Assembly: GCA_963734575.1 (NCBI GenBank)
Contig: CAVTHT010000013.1
Span: 186,001-250,000 of the forward strand
DNA: 64,000 nucleotides
Source of the DNA: CAIWHR01 sp963734575
Lineage (GTDB): Bacteria > Pseudomonadota > Gammaproteobacteria > Burkholderiales > Casimicrobiaceae
Direction: 5' to 3'
A program made the position numbers and the translations under genes. Shown piece after piece: positions 47,272 to 57,047 of the stretch. The notes beneath the pieces were generated by a model. The model did not search any database. It was given only the letters and a program-made list of their open reading frames with translations, and was not told the origin of the DNA. Numbering within the stretch: position 1 is the stretch's first letter; the number at the start of each line of letters is the position of its first letter.

Positions 47272-47941
47272 GCTTCGGCACGCGGATCGTCCGCACGCCA
47301 CCCGCATCGCCGATGAGGATCACGTCGGCCCCGCGCCGCGCGAACAGGCCCACCGTCACGACGCCCGTGATCTGGTTGATGCGCGCCTCGAGTGCCGCCG
47401 GGTCACGGATGTCGAGGCCGTGCACGTCCAGGATCAGGTTGCCGTTGTCGGTGGTGAAACCCATGCGCCATTCGGGATGGCCCCCGAGCAGCACGAGCTC
47501 GCGCGCGACGTAGCTGCGCGCCATCGGGATCACTTCGACGGGAAGCGGAAACGCGCCGAGCTTGCGCACCACCTTGGACGCATCGACGATGCAGACGAAC
47601 CGCTGTGCGACGGCGGCGACGATCTTCTCGCGGGTGAGGGCCCCACCGCCGCCCTTGATCATCGCCCCGTCCTCCGTGACTTCGTCCGCACCGTCGATGT
47701 AGACGGGCAGGTCGGCCACGTTGTTGAGTTCCTCGACGATGATGCCGTGGCCCTTGAGGCGTTCCGCGGTTTTCACCGAGCTCGCGACCGCGCCGCGGAT
47801 GCGCGCCTTGATTTTGCCGAGCTCGTCGATGAAGAAATTCGCGGTCGAGCCGGTGCCGACGCCGATGATGCCGTCGTACTCGACGTACTTCAGCGCTTCG
47901 CGCGCGACGGCCTGCTTCAGTTCGTCCTGGGGTGCAGCCAT
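47255..47941 (-). CDS. rpiA: Ribose-5-phosphate isomerase A
   Basis: Interconverts ribose 5-phosphate and ribulose 5-phosphate in the pentose-phosphate pathway. Family motifs are complete: YDGIIGVGTGSTANFFID, AVASSVKTAERLKGHGI, VYIDGADEVTEDGAMIKGGGGALTREKIVAAVAQRFVCIVDASK with the catalytic Asp, Glu and Lys, and LPVEVIPMA. ATG 47941 (MAAPQDELKQAVAREALKYV) fits the family; 228 residues. The final residues RQAGA and the stop are encoded within a REP-like palindrome, so the C-terminus has been altered by that element. Confidence 0.96.
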   Translation of the reverse strand: MAAPQDELKQAVAREALKYVEYDGIIGVGTGSTANFFIDELGKIKARIRGAVASSVKTAERLKGHGIIVEELNNVADLPVYIDGADEVTEDGAMIKGGGGALTREKIVAAVAQRFVCIVDASKVVRKLGAFPLPVEVIPMARSYVARELVLLGGHPEWRMGFTTDNGNLILDVHGLDIRDPAALEARINQITGVVTVGLFARRGADVILIGDAGGVRTIRVPKRQAGA

Positions 47942-48047
47942 GATCCCGGTCGGTTGCCGTTGGTCCGCAACAGTACCGCACGGCGGGCGAAGCGGCCACT
48001 GCTCGCCGGCAGCCACGCCGCCAGGACGCGTCGCGCACGATGGCGCG

Positions 48048-48302
48048 TCAGAAGGCTTCGATGTGCGGCCCGGGTTCGGGGGCGTGCAACTCGTACTGGG
48101 AAGGGAAGTACACCGTCGCGGAGTCGGTCGTCGGCGGCGCGGGTGGTCCGACGTTCGCAGCCGGTTCGGTGAAAGCGTTCGAGTGCGAGTGGCTCACGAG
48201 CAGGCCGACTGCCGCGACCGCGGCTACGGCGGCGACGATGGCTCCCCTGGCGGCCGCGGGAATGCGCCGTCGGGCTGGAAGGTGCAGAAGAGTGTGATGC
48301 AT
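48048..48302 (-). CDS. Small single-span membrane or secreted protein, unknown function
   Basis: 84-residue hypothetical protein. The start ATG 48302 (MHHTLLHLPARRR) has a strong ribosome site, GGAGGT, six bases upstream, better than any upstream start. A basic N-terminus is followed by one hydrophobic helix (GAIVAAVAAVAAVGLLVSHSHSNAF), then a short Pro/Thr-rich outside part. It could be an anchored or cleaved peptide. It is divergent from the ECF sigma gene at 48484 and 182 bases away. I do not recognise the family. Confidence 0.55.
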   Translation of the reverse strand: MHHTLLHLPARRRIPAAARGAIVAAVAAVAAVGLLVSHSHSNAFTEPAANVGPPAPPTTDSATVYFPSQYELHAPEPGPHIEAF

Positions 48303-48483
48303 GGTGACCTCCACGTGCAGGGCGGACACGACCCGCCACACTCATGACATCGGAATCGGACCGCCAAACACGACAGGCGAGTGCCGGGCCAGTCTCCGGC
48401 CGCCGCGGCGGAAGGTAAGATGGGGCATCGATCTCCCGCTGCCGCCGCGTCACACATGGAGGCCCGCGCGGCTGGAGTAAGTG

Positions 48484-49050
48484 ATGAGCTCAGATCCGCA
48501 GCTCGCCGCCATTGCAACGCTGGTCCGCGCCGCCGAAGACGGCGCGGGCGGCGACAGCGCTGCGCTCTTCTCGGAGCTCTATCGCGAGCTCCATCGCCTG
48601 GCCGCGAGCCAGCTGCGGCGCAATCCCGGGTCGAGCCTCGGTGCAACCACCCTGCTGCACGAGGTCTACATGGACATCGCGGCCAGAGATCCCGAGTTTC
48701 CGGATCGCGCGCGTTTTTTCGCGTATGCGGCGCGCGCGATGCGCGGTCTGGTCATCGACTATGCGCGCGGGCGGCACGCGCAGAAGCGCGGCGGCGAGTA
48801 CCATCTGACCGCGCTTGACACCAACGTGGCAGAGGCGGTCGCCAGTCCCGAGCACATGAATCGGCTGGGCGATGCACTGGCCGAGCTGGAGCGCGCCGAC
48901 CCGCCGCTCGCCGAGCTGGTCGACCTCAAGTTCTTCTGCGGCTTCACTTTCGCTGACATCGCCGCGCAACGCGGTGTGTCGGAACGTACCGTGCAGCGCG
49001 ACTGGCAGAAGGCGCGCCTGCTGCTGCGGCACGTGCTGGTGGACGACTGA
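48484..49050 (+). CDS. ECF-type sigma factor of the TIGR02999/ECF43-like group, paired with a Ser/Thr kinase
   Basis: 188-residue sigma factor. Region 2 reads ALFSELYRELHRLAASQLRRN then GATTLLHEVYMDIAAR, with FFAYAARAMRGLVIDYARGRHAQKRGG. Region 4 has a helix-turn-helix (LVDLKFFCGFTFADIAAQRGVSERTVQRDWQKARLLLRHVL). Where ordinary ECF sigmas have an acidic DAEDL patch in region 2.2 that contacts RNA polymerase, this one has GATTL, with Thr55 and Thr56. In the ECF43 group a threonine here is phosphorylated by a partner kinase to activate the sigma. A kinase gene follows at once. No anti-sigma gene is present, which fits kinase control. Confidence 0.9.
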   Translation: MSSDPQLAAIATLVRAAEDGAGGDSAALFSELYRELHRLAASQLRRNPGSSLGATTLLHEVYMDIAARDPEFPDRARFFAYAARAMRGLVIDYARGRHAQKRGGEYHLTALDTNVAEAVASPEHMNRLGDALAELERADPPLAELVDLKFFCGFTFADIAAQRGVSERTVQRDWQKARLLLRHVLVDD

Positions 49051-49089
49051 CCGACGATCGATCTGATCGTCCCGAAACGGGAGGCGGAC

Positions 49090-51831
49090 GTGAACCACAT
49101 CGATCCCGCACTCTGGAGCAAGCTCAGTCCGCTGATGGACGAGCTGCTCGACATGGACGACGAGCAGCGTGCACGCAGGATCGAGGCGCTGCGCGCGCAG
49201 GACCCGATCGCGGCCGATGCGCTGCACGAACTCCTCGGCCACGCGAAGGCGCTCGAAGGCGAGGACTTTCTTGCGGGTGACGCGTCCGCGCTGGCATGCG
49301 GGGCATCGCTCGGAGGCCAGCGGATCGGCGCCTACACGCTGGAGCGAGTTGTCGGTGAAGGCGGCATGGGTACGGTCTGGCTCGCGCGGCGCAGCGACGG
49401 CAGGTTCGACGGTGCGGTCGCGGTCAAGATTCTCAACCTCGCGCTCGTGGGTCGTGGCGGCGCGGAGCGTTTCGCGCGCGAAGGGCGCATCCTCGGCCGG
49501 CTGACGCATCCGAACATCGCGCGCATGCTCGATGCCGGCGTAACGCCCGGCGGGCAGCCCTACCTGGTGCTCGAATACGTGGCAGGCGTGCCGCTCGACG
49601 AGTATTGCGACGCGAGCCGGCTCGACACGCGCCACCGGATCGCGTTGCTGCTCGAGGTGATGGATGCGGTGTCGCACGCGCACCGCAACCTCGCCCTCCA
49701 TCGTGATCTCAAGCCGTCGAACATCCTGGTCACGGACGACGGCGACGTGAAGCTGCTGGACTTCGGCATCGCCAAGCTTTTGCTGGACGCCGATGCCCCG
49801 GGCGGCGCCACCGAGCTCACGAAGCTCGCGGGCCGGGCATTCACTCCGGAGTACGCGGCACCGGAGCAGTTCCAGGGCGACGCCGTGACGACGGCCACCG
49901 ACGTGTACTCGCTCGGCGTGCTGCTCTACCGTCTGCTCGCCGGGCGCCATCCCACCACACAGGACACCGACACCGCGGTGGAGCGATTGCGCGCGGTCAC
50001 GGAGCGCGTGCCGCCGCGCTTGTCCGTGGTTGCACAACAGGTGGCGCAGGACATCGCGGAACGGCGCGCGACGACGCCCGGGCACCTTGCCCGCGAGCTG
50101 CGCGGCGACCTGGAGACGATCGTCGGCAAGTCCCTCAAGAAGGAGCCGGCCGAACGGTACGCGACCGTGGATGCATTCGCCGACGACCTGCGACGATACC
50201 TGCGCGGAGAACCGGTATCGGCCCGGCCAGACAGCATGGCCTATCGCACGTCGAGGTTCGTGCGCCGGAACCTTGCGGCGGTAGCGCTCGTCGCGTTTGC
50301 GCTGGTCGCGCTGGTGGGCGGCCTGTTCGGCACGATCTCCCAGGCGCAGCGCGCAACCCGCGAGGCGCAGGAGGCATCGATCCAGCGCGACTTCGCCCTG
50401 CGGCAGCTCGCCCGCCGCGATGCCCTCAACGATCTCGACACGCTGCTGCTGACGGATGCCGTGCACGCAGGCAAGCCGCTCCGCGTCGGTGACCTGCTCG
50501 CGCGGGCCGAGAAGGTCGTCGACCACCAGCAAGGTCCGGTCGACGCGACCCGGGTCGACATGCTGGTCGCGATCGGCAATCACTACAAGTTCATGGATCG
50601 CGACGACAAGGCACGCGCGCTGCTCGGGCGCGCGTATGCAGCATCGCGGTCGTTGAGCGATCCGTCGGCTCGCGCCGCCGCCGGGTGCAGCTACGGGCTG
50701 GCGATCGCCGAATCGGAGCACGCGCGCGGCGCCGCACTGATCCGTGAGTCTCTCTCGGAGCTGCCGCACGATCACGCCTTCGACCTGGAGCGCCTCGTGT
50801 GCTACCAGAAGCAGGGCGAGATGGCGCGCAACAACGATGATGCGAAGCTTGCCATCGAGTCGGCGGAGGCCGCGCGTCGGCTGGTCGAAGGGCTGCCGTT
50901 TCCGTCGCCGAACTGGCGCGTGCGCGTGCTGATGGACCGGGGCGAGTCCTATCGCATCGGCGAGCAGAACCAGAAGGCGGTCGAGGATTTCCAGGCCGCC
51001 GAGCAGCAGCTGATCGCTCTCGGGCGAGAAGAGACCGAGACCGCGACGACGCTCTACAACAACTGGGCGCTCAGCCTGTATTTCATGGGCCGTCCGCTGG
51101 AAGCCGGAGCGCTCTTCCGGCGCGCGATGCAAAACACCGGCGGCGACAATGCGACCGGCGTGTCCCCCATGCTGCTCCTCAACTATGCGCGTGTAGTCAA
51201 CCGCCTCGACAACTTCGCCGAAGCGGCGAAGCTGGCGGACACGGCCTATGGGCAGGCCAAGGCTGCCGGTGACGAGGTCATCGTCAACCAGGCGTTGCTG
51301 CTTCGGGCGTCGGCATACCGGGCGCTCGGCGCGCTCGCGAAGAGCGACGCGGTCCTTGCCGAAGCCGAGCCGCGGCTCCGGCGCATGCTGCCCGAAGGCC
51401 ATAGGGCCTTTGCATCACTGGCGTCGCAGTGGGCGCTGCTCGCGCAGGCCCGGGGAGACTTCGCCACTGCGCTCGCGTTGGCCGACCGCGCGGTGCGCCT
51501 GGCGGGCGACGAGCAGACGAATGCGCCTCATCTCGCCCAGCTGCTGCGCCTTCATGCGGAGCTGGACATCGCGATGCAGCGGGCCGGTGAAGCCTACGCG
51601 AACGCGGAGCGGGCACTCGCACTGGAGAAGAAGTTCGTCACGCCCGGCATGCCGTCGGCCGACGTCGGGATGGCATACCTGACCTTGGGTCGCGCGGCGC
51701 GCCTCCGCGGCGACCTGCCCGCCGCGCGCGTCGCCTGGACGGCCGCGGTCGAAGAGCTGCGCCCGACGCTCGGGCCAGAGCATCCCGACACGCGCGACGC
51801 CCTGCAAGCGCTCGCCATGCTTGGTCCGTAG
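49090..51831 (+). CDS. Membrane-bound Ser/Thr protein kinase with C-terminal TPR-like repeats
   Basis: 913-residue Hanks-type kinase, uninterrupted. GTG 49090 has a GGAGG ribosome site. The catalytic elements are complete: glycine loop GEGGMGTV (89-96), Lys113 (AVAVKI), HRDLKPSN (204-211) and DFG (224-226), followed by an activation loop and AAPEQ. One transmembrane segment (about 394-414) puts residues 415-913 outside; these are helical repeats resembling TPRs and probably sense a ligand or a partner. Its position 39 bases after an ECF43-like sigma gene suggests that it phosphorylates and activates that sigma. The di-heme cytochrome gene downstream may belong to the regulon. Confidence 0.95.
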   Translation: MNHIDPALWSKLSPLMDELLDMDDEQRARRIEALRAQDPIAADALHELLGHAKALEGEDFLAGDASALACGASLGGQRIGAYTLERVVGEGGMGTVWLARRSDGRFDGAVAVKILNLALVGRGGAERFAREGRILGRLTHPNIARMLDAGVTPGGQPYLVLEYVAGVPLDEYCDASRLDTRHRIALLLEVMDAVSHAHRNLALHRDLKPSNILVTDDGDVKLLDFGIAKLLLDADAPGGATELTKLAGRAFTPEYAAPEQFQGDAVTTATDVYSLGVLLYRLLAGRHPTTQDTDTAVERLRAVTERVPPRLSVVAQQVAQDIAERRATTPGHLARELRGDLETIVGKSLKKEPAERYATVDAFADDLRRYLRGEPVSARPDSMAYRTSRFVRRNLAAVALVAFALVALVGGLFGTISQAQRATREAQEASIQRDFALRQLARRDALNDLDTLLLTDAVHAGKPLRVGDLLARAEKVVDHQQGPVDATRVDMLVAIGNHYKFMDRDDKARALLGRAYAASRSLSDPSARAAAGCSYGLAIAESEHARGAALIRESLSELPHDHAFDLERLVCYQKQGEMARNNDDAKLAIESAEAARRLVEGLPFPSPNWRVRVLMDRGESYRIGEQNQKAVEDFQAAEQQLIALGREETETATTLYNNWALSLYFMGRPLEAGALFRRAMQNTGGDNATGVSPMLLLNYARVVNRLDNFAEAAKLADTAYGQAKAAGDEVIVNQALLLRASAYRALGALAKSDAVLAEAEPRLRRMLPEGHRAFASLASQWALLAQARGDFATALALADRAVRLAGDEQTNAPHLAQLLRLHAELDIAMQRAGEAYANAERALALEKKFVTPGMPSADVGMAYLTLGRAARLRGDLPAARVAWTAAVEELRPTLGPEHPDTRDALQALAMLGP

Positions 51832-51965
51832 GCCACAGCGTCAAGCGGCGTTGCCGCTGGTCGGCCGGGGTCGCCGGCGTGTCGCTCGCGGATCGTCAAT
51901 TCCGATCTACCCATCAGAGAGCCGGATGCGGCCGTCGTGGCTGCACGGCAAGCCGGGAGATCGCA

Positions 51966-53396
51966 ATGCATGCGCTGCGCACCACCATCGCCGGATGCAT
52001 CGTCGCGTTCACTCTGCTCGCACCGTCGCACGTTCTGGCGGACGATGACGGCGAGGAGGACGGCGGGCTGCTTGTCTACCGCAACGGCTCGGGCCAGGTG
52101 GGGACGTTCAGCGCGAACGGCAGGATCGACACCCGCAATCCGTTCTTCCAGCAGCTCGGCACGAACGGCCGCAGCTGCGACACGTGCCATCGACCGGCGC
52201 AGGGCTGGTCGATCACGCCGGCGAGCGTGCGCCAGCGTTTCAACGCCACCAAGGGCCTCGACCCGATTTTCCGTACCAACGACGGCGCCAATTCGCCTGC
52301 CGCCGATGTCTCGACGGTCGCCGCGCGCAGGGCCGCCTACAGCATGCTGCTGACCAAGGGCCTGATCCGCGTGGGCATCGGCATTCCGCCGAACGCGGAG
52401 TTCGAGCTGGTTGATGTCGACGACCCCTACGGGCATGCCACGGCTGCGGAGCTGTCGCTCTTTCGCAGGCCCTTGCCGTCCGCGAATCTGCGCTATCTGA
52501 GTGCAGTGATGTGGGACGGGCGCGAGACGTTCGCGGACGCGACGTCCAGCGACTGCATACGCGGCACGACGGCGTGCTTCGCACCCGTGCGCTTCAATCT
52601 CGCCGACCAGGCCAATGGTGCCACGACCGGCCACGCGCAGGCCGCCGGACCGCTCACCGAAGCGCAGCGGCAGGCGATCGTCGATTTCGAGATGGGCCTC
52701 TTCGTCGCGCAGGTGTTCGATGACGACGCGAAACAGCTTTCCGCCCGCGGTGCGAAGGGCGGACCGTGGCCGTTGGCGAGCGCCGCCGCGTACTTCGGCA
52801 TCAACGATGTCATGTCGGGCGACTACCGCAGCGGGGCGCCCTTCGATCCGGTCGTGTTCGACCTCTATGACGCATGGATGGCAGCGCCGCCCGGCAAGGG
52901 TGTGGACAGCAAGACGTTCGATGCGCGCAACGCGGTGGCGCGCGGCCAGGCGCTGTTCAACACCAAGCCCATCCGGATCACTGGAGTGAAGGGCCTGAAT
53001 GACGACCTCAACGTCGCGGTGATCAATGGCACGTGCACGACGTGCCACGACACCCCGGGCGGCGGCAACCATTCGATTCCCGCGCCGCTCAACATCGGCA
53101 TCGCAGACGGCGCACGCGCCACCCCGGACATGCCGCTCTACCTGCTCCGCAACAAGGCCACCGGAGAATCGGTGGCGACGACCGATCCCGGCCGCGCACT
53201 GATCACCGGCAAGTGGAAGGACATCGGGCGGTTCAAGGGACCGACGCTGCGCGCCCTCGCGGCACGGCCGCCCTATTTCCACAACGGCGCAGCGCCCGAC
53301 CTCGCGGCGGTGGTGGATTTCTACGATACCCGCTTCGCGATCGGCCTGACGGCGCGCGAGCGCGAAGACCTCGTGGCGTTCCTGCGTACGCTCTGA
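51966..53396 (+). CDS. Di-heme cytochrome c, MauG/CCP-related
   Basis: 476-residue secreted c-type cytochrome. ATG 51966 starts a signal peptide (TIAGCIVAFTLLAPSHVLA). Two heme-attachment motifs are present, CDTCH (71-75) and CTTCH (357-361). The C-terminal segment GRFKGPTLRALAARPPYFHNGAAPDLAAVVDFYD is the domain typical of di-heme peroxidase relatives. The spacing of the hemes, about 285 residues, is longer than in cytochrome c peroxidase, and no peroxidase activity is proven. It lies about 130 bases after the kinase gene on the same strand. It might move electrons for an oxidative or detoxifying reaction in the periplasm. Confidence 0.9.
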   Translation: MHALRTTIAGCIVAFTLLAPSHVLADDDGEEDGGLLVYRNGSGQVGTFSANGRIDTRNPFFQQLGTNGRSCDTCHRPAQGWSITPASVRQRFNATKGLDPIFRTNDGANSPAADVSTVAARRAAYSMLLTKGLIRVGIGIPPNAEFELVDVDDPYGHATAAELSLFRRPLPSANLRYLSAVMWDGRETFADATSSDCIRGTTACFAPVRFNLADQANGATTGHAQAAGPLTEAQRQAIVDFEMGLFVAQVFDDDAKQLSARGAKGGPWPLASAAAYFGINDVMSGDYRSGAPFDPVVFDLYDAWMAAPPGKGVDSKTFDARNAVARGQALFNTKPIRITGVKGLNDDLNVAVINGTCTTCHDTPGGGNHSIPAPLNIGIADGARATPDMPLYLLRNKATGESVATTDPGRALITGKWKDIGRFKGPTLRALAARPPYFHNGAAPDLAAVVDFYDTRFAIGLTAREREDLVAFLRTL

Positions 53397-53417
53397 GGAG
53401 GGCGTACCGCCCCGGCG

Positions 53418-55241
53418 CTACCGCTTGCGCGGCGGTGGGAGGTCGGTGCACACGCCTTCGAACGCTTCCGCGGCAAGTCCGACGGATTCGCCCAAGGTGG
53501 GATGCGGGTGGATGGTGCGCCCGATGTCCACCGCGTCCGCGCCCATCTCGATCGCGAGCGCGAGTTCGCTGATGAGCTCGCCGGCATTGGTGCCGACGAT
53601 CCCGGCGCCGACGATGCGGTGCGTCTCGGCATCGAACAGGAGCTTGGTGAAGCCCTCGTCGCGGCCGTTGGCGATCGCGCGGCCCAGCGCGGACCACGGG
53701 TAGAGACCCTTGCCGACTTTCCGGCCTGCCGCCTTGGCCTCGTCCTCCGTGACGCCGACCCAGGCGATCTCGGGGTCGGTGTACGCGACCGAAGGCACGA
53801 CCCGCGCATCGAAGTGCGACTTTTCCCCGGCGGCCGCCTCCGCCGCGACATGGCCTTCGTGCGTGGCCTTGTGGGCGAGCATCGGCTGGCCGGCGACGTC
53901 GCCGATCGCGAAGATGTGCGGGACGTTGGTGCGCATCTGGCTGTCCGTGCGGATGAAGCCACGCTCGTCGACCGCCACGCCCGCGCGGTCGGCGCCGATC
54001 TTGCGTCCGTTCGGGCTGCGGCCCACGGCTACGAGCACGCTGTCATAGGGTTGCGGGCCGTCGGGCGCCTGCTCCCCCTCGAAGCGCACGTGCACGGCAT
54101 CGGGCCGCGCTTCCACCGCAACCGTCTTGGTCTTCAGCATCACGCGGTCGAAGCGCGGCTTGTTGATCTTGTCCCACGCACGCACGAGGTCGCGGTCGGC
54201 GCCGGGCATCAGCCCGTCGAGCATCTCGACGACCTCGAGGCGCGTGCCGAGCGTCGAGTACACCGTGGCCATCTCGAGCCCGATGATGCCGCCGCCGATC
54301 ACGAGCATGCGCTTCGGCACGGCGCGCAGGCCGAGCGCGCCGGTCGAATCGACGATGCGCGGATCCTCGGGGATGAACGGCAGGCGCACCGCCTGCGATC
54401 CCGCCGCGATGATCGCCTTGGCGAAACGCACGACCTTGCGCGCGCCCGTCTTCGCCTGGCCTGCGCCGTCGGTGACCTCGACCGCAAGATGATGCGCATC
54501 GAGGAACGTGCCATAACCGCGCACGACCTCGACCTTGCGCGTCTTGGCCATACCGGCGACGCCGCGCACGAGCTTGCCGACGACCTGATCCTTCCAGGCG
54601 CGGAGCTTGTCGAGATCGACGGCCGGCGCGGCGAAGCCGATGCCGTGCGCCGCCAGCGCCTTCGTCTCGTCCATCACCGCCGCGACGTGCAGCAGCGCCT
54701 TGGACGGAATGCAGCCCACGTTGAGGCAGACGCCGCCGAGGGTCGCATAGCGCTCGACGAGCACGGTCTTCATGCCGAGATCGGCCGCACGAAACGCCGC
54801 GGCATAACCGCCGGGTCCTGCGCCGAGCACGAGCATCTCGCATTCCACGTCGACGTTGCCGTCGTAGCTGCCAGCGGGCGCTGGCGCAGGGGCAGGTGCC
54901 GTCGCCTTGGCTTCAGGCGCGGTGGCCGATGCCGCGGCGGGAGCACTTGCAGGGGCGGCGGCCGACTTGGCGGGCGCAGGAGGCGATGCCGGTGCGGACG
55001 CTCCGGCGTCGAGCAGGAGCAGAAGGCTCCCTTCCGACACCTTGTCGCCGACCTTCACCTTCACCTCGCGCACGGTGCCCGCCGCTGGCGCGGGCACGTC
55101 CATCGTCGCCTTGTCGGATTCGAGGGTGACGAGGGAGTCCTCCTTCTGCACCGTGTCGCCGGGCTTCACCAGCACCTCGATGACCGGCACGTCCCGGAAA
55201 TCGCCGATGTCCGGCACCTTCACTTCCATCGCTTCGCTCAC
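53418..55241 (-). CDS. lpdA: Dihydrolipoyl dehydrogenase (E3) with N-terminal lipoyl domain
   Basis: 607-residue E3 of pyruvate dehydrogenase; reoxidises dihydrolipoamide and passes electrons to NAD. The first 85 residues are a lipoyl domain with the lipoylation Lys in LESDKATMDVPAP, then an Ala/Pro linker. The flavoprotein starts at VECEMLVLGAGPGGYAAAF, with the redox disulfide in GGVCLNVGCIPSK, the NAD site LVIGGGIIGLEMATVYSTLG and the interface His in TIHPHPTLGES. A lipoylated E3 is a known betaproteobacterial arrangement. Intact, third gene of the aceE-aceF-lpdA operon. Confidence 0.97.
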   Translation of the reverse strand: MSEAMEVKVPDIGDFRDVPVIEVLVKPGDTVQKEDSLVTLESDKATMDVPAPAAGTVREVKVKVGDKVSEGSLLLLLDAGASAPASPPAPAKSAAAPASAPAAASATAPEAKATAPAPAPAPAGSYDGNVDVECEMLVLGAGPGGYAAAFRAADLGMKTVLVERYATLGGVCLNVGCIPSKALLHVAAVMDETKALAAHGIGFAAPAVDLDKLRAWKDQVVGKLVRGVAGMAKTRKVEVVRGYGTFLDAHHLAVEVTDGAGQAKTGARKVVRFAKAIIAAGSQAVRLPFIPEDPRIVDSTGALGLRAVPKRMLVIGGGIIGLEMATVYSTLGTRLEVVEMLDGLMPGADRDLVRAWDKINKPRFDRVMLKTKTVAVEARPDAVHVRFEGEQAPDGPQPYDSVLVAVGRSPNGRKIGADRAGVAVDERGFIRTDSQMRTNVPHIFAIGDVAGQPMLAHKATHEGHVAAEAAAGEKSHFDARVVPSVAYTDPEIAWVGVTEDEAKAAGRKVGKGLYPWSALGRAIANGRDEGFTKLLFDAETHRIVGAGIVGTNAGELISELALAIEMGADAVDIGRTIHPHPTLGESVGLAAEAFEGVCTDLPPPRKR

Positions 55242-55281
55242 GTCGCTGGCTCCGCTGTCGCGCTTCGGTGTGGGCGGTGTC

Positions 55282-56987
55282 TCAGAGCAGGGCCCGGCGC
55301 ATGTCCGAGAGGATCTGCACGAGGTAGCTCGTGAACCGCGCCGCGGCCGCGCCGTCGATGACGCGGTGGTCGTACGAGAGCGAGAGCGGAAGCATCAGGC
55401 GGGGTGCGAACGCCTTGCCGTCCCAGACGGGCTTCGTGCTGCTCTTCGACACGCCGAGGATGGCCACCTCCGGCGCGTTGATGATCGGCGTGAACGCCGT
55501 GCCGCCGATGCCGCCGAGGCTGGAGATCGAGAAGCAGCCGCCCTGCATGTCGGCGGGGCCGAGCTTGCCCTCCCGCGCCTTCGCGGAGAGCTCGCCCATC
55601 TCCTTCGCGATCTGCTGCACGCCCTTCTGGTCGGCGTTGCGGATCACCGGGACCACGAGGCCGTTGGGCGTGTCCGCCGCGAAACCGATGTGGAAGTACT
55701 TCTTGTAGACGAGATTGTCGCCCGCGAGCGAGGCGTTGAAATCCGGGAAGCGCTGCAGCGCGCCGACGCTCGCCTTGATCAGGAACGCGAGCATCGTCAG
55801 CTTGACGCCGGCCTTCTCGTTCTCCTTGTTGACCTGGACACGAAGGGCTTCGAGATCGGTGATGTCCGCCTCGTCGAACTGCGTGACGTGCGGGATCATC
55901 ACCCAGTTGCGGGCAAGGTTCGCTCCCGAGATCTTCTTGATGCGCGAGAGCGGCTTCTCCTCGATGGGGCCGAACTTCGCGAAATCGACCGTGGGCCAGG
56001 GCAGCAGTTGCAGGCCACCGATGCTGGCGCCGCCCGCTCCTGCTGCAGCCGCGGGAGCGGCGGCCGCCACCAGCGCCGCCTTCACGAACTTCTGCACGTC
56101 CTCCTGCAGGATGCGGTTCTTCGGCCCCGTGCCGGTGATTCGCGCGAGATCGACGCCGAGCTCGCGCGCGAACTTGCGCACCGAGGGCGAGGCATGCGCG
56201 GCCCGGAAGGCTTCGGGCTCGATGGGCGCCGCAGCGGGGGCGACCGCCGCTGCGGTTGCCGCCGCGGCGCCGGGGCGGCGGGCGCCTGTCGCGCGGCGTC
56301 GGGTGCGCTCGCGGGGGGCGGTGCCGATGGCGTGCGGACCGGCGCGCCCGGTGTTTCCGGACGCGGCGTCGCCCCACCGGACGTCTCGAGGGTGAGGATG
56401 ACGGTGCCTTCGCTCACCTTGTCGCCGAGCTTCACCTTGAGATCGCGCACGCGCCCGGATTGCGGCGCGGGCACGTCCATCGTGGCCTTGTCGGATTCGA
56501 GCGTCACCAGCGAATCCTCGGCATTCACGAGATCGCCGGCCTTCACCAGCACCTCGATGACGGGCACGTCCTTGAAGTCGCCGATGTCCGGCACCTTCAC
56601 GTCGACCGTGGCGCCGCCGCCCGCTGCCGCAGCCGGATCGGGCGCGGGTGCCGGCACCGGGTGCTCGTGGGGCGCCGCGGCCTGCGCGGTCGCGGCCGCG
56701 ACAGCACTCGCCGGTGCCTGCGGGGCTTTCGGCGTCGGGGCGGCCGCGCCTTCGGCGTCGAGCAGCAGGATCGTGCTGCCCTCGCTCACCTTGTCGCCGA
56801 CCTTCACGCGCAGCTCGCGCACCACGCCCGCGGCGGGTGCAGGAACGTCCATCGTCGCCTTGTCGGATTCGAGCGTCACGAGCGAATCCTCCGCGGCGAC
56901 GCGCGTGCCGGGCTGCACGAGCACCTCGATCACGGGCACGTCCTTGAAATCGCCGATGTCCGGAACCTTGACTTCAAGTGTGCTCAT
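55282..56987 (-). CDS. aceF: Dihydrolipoamide acetyltransferase (E2), one frameshift
   Basis: Core of pyruvate dehydrogenase; transfers acetyl from lipoyl groups to CoA. Two lipoyl domains (each with LESDKATMDVPAP), separated by Ala/Pro linkers, precede a peripheral-subunit-binding domain (HASPSVRKFARELGVDLARITGTGPKNRILQEDVQKFV) and a catalytic domain with the active-site motif SLSYDHRVIDGAAAARF. A frame change near 56255 falls in the linker before the subunit-binding domain. ATG 56987; about 568 residues when corrected. It lies 60 bases after aceE on the minus strand. Confidence 0.95.
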
Positions 56988-57047
56988 GCGCGTCGTTCTC
57001 CGTGGCTGCAGCGAATGCGGTGGCGCGTCGGGTGTGGCTCGCGTGCT

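Noticed and set aside
48490..51402. A 970-codon open frame on the minus strand opposite the kinase gene
   Set aside because: It mirrors the codon pattern of the kinase gene in very GC-rich DNA, where antisense stops are rare; its protein has no recognisable domain, and the kinase on the plus strand is complete.
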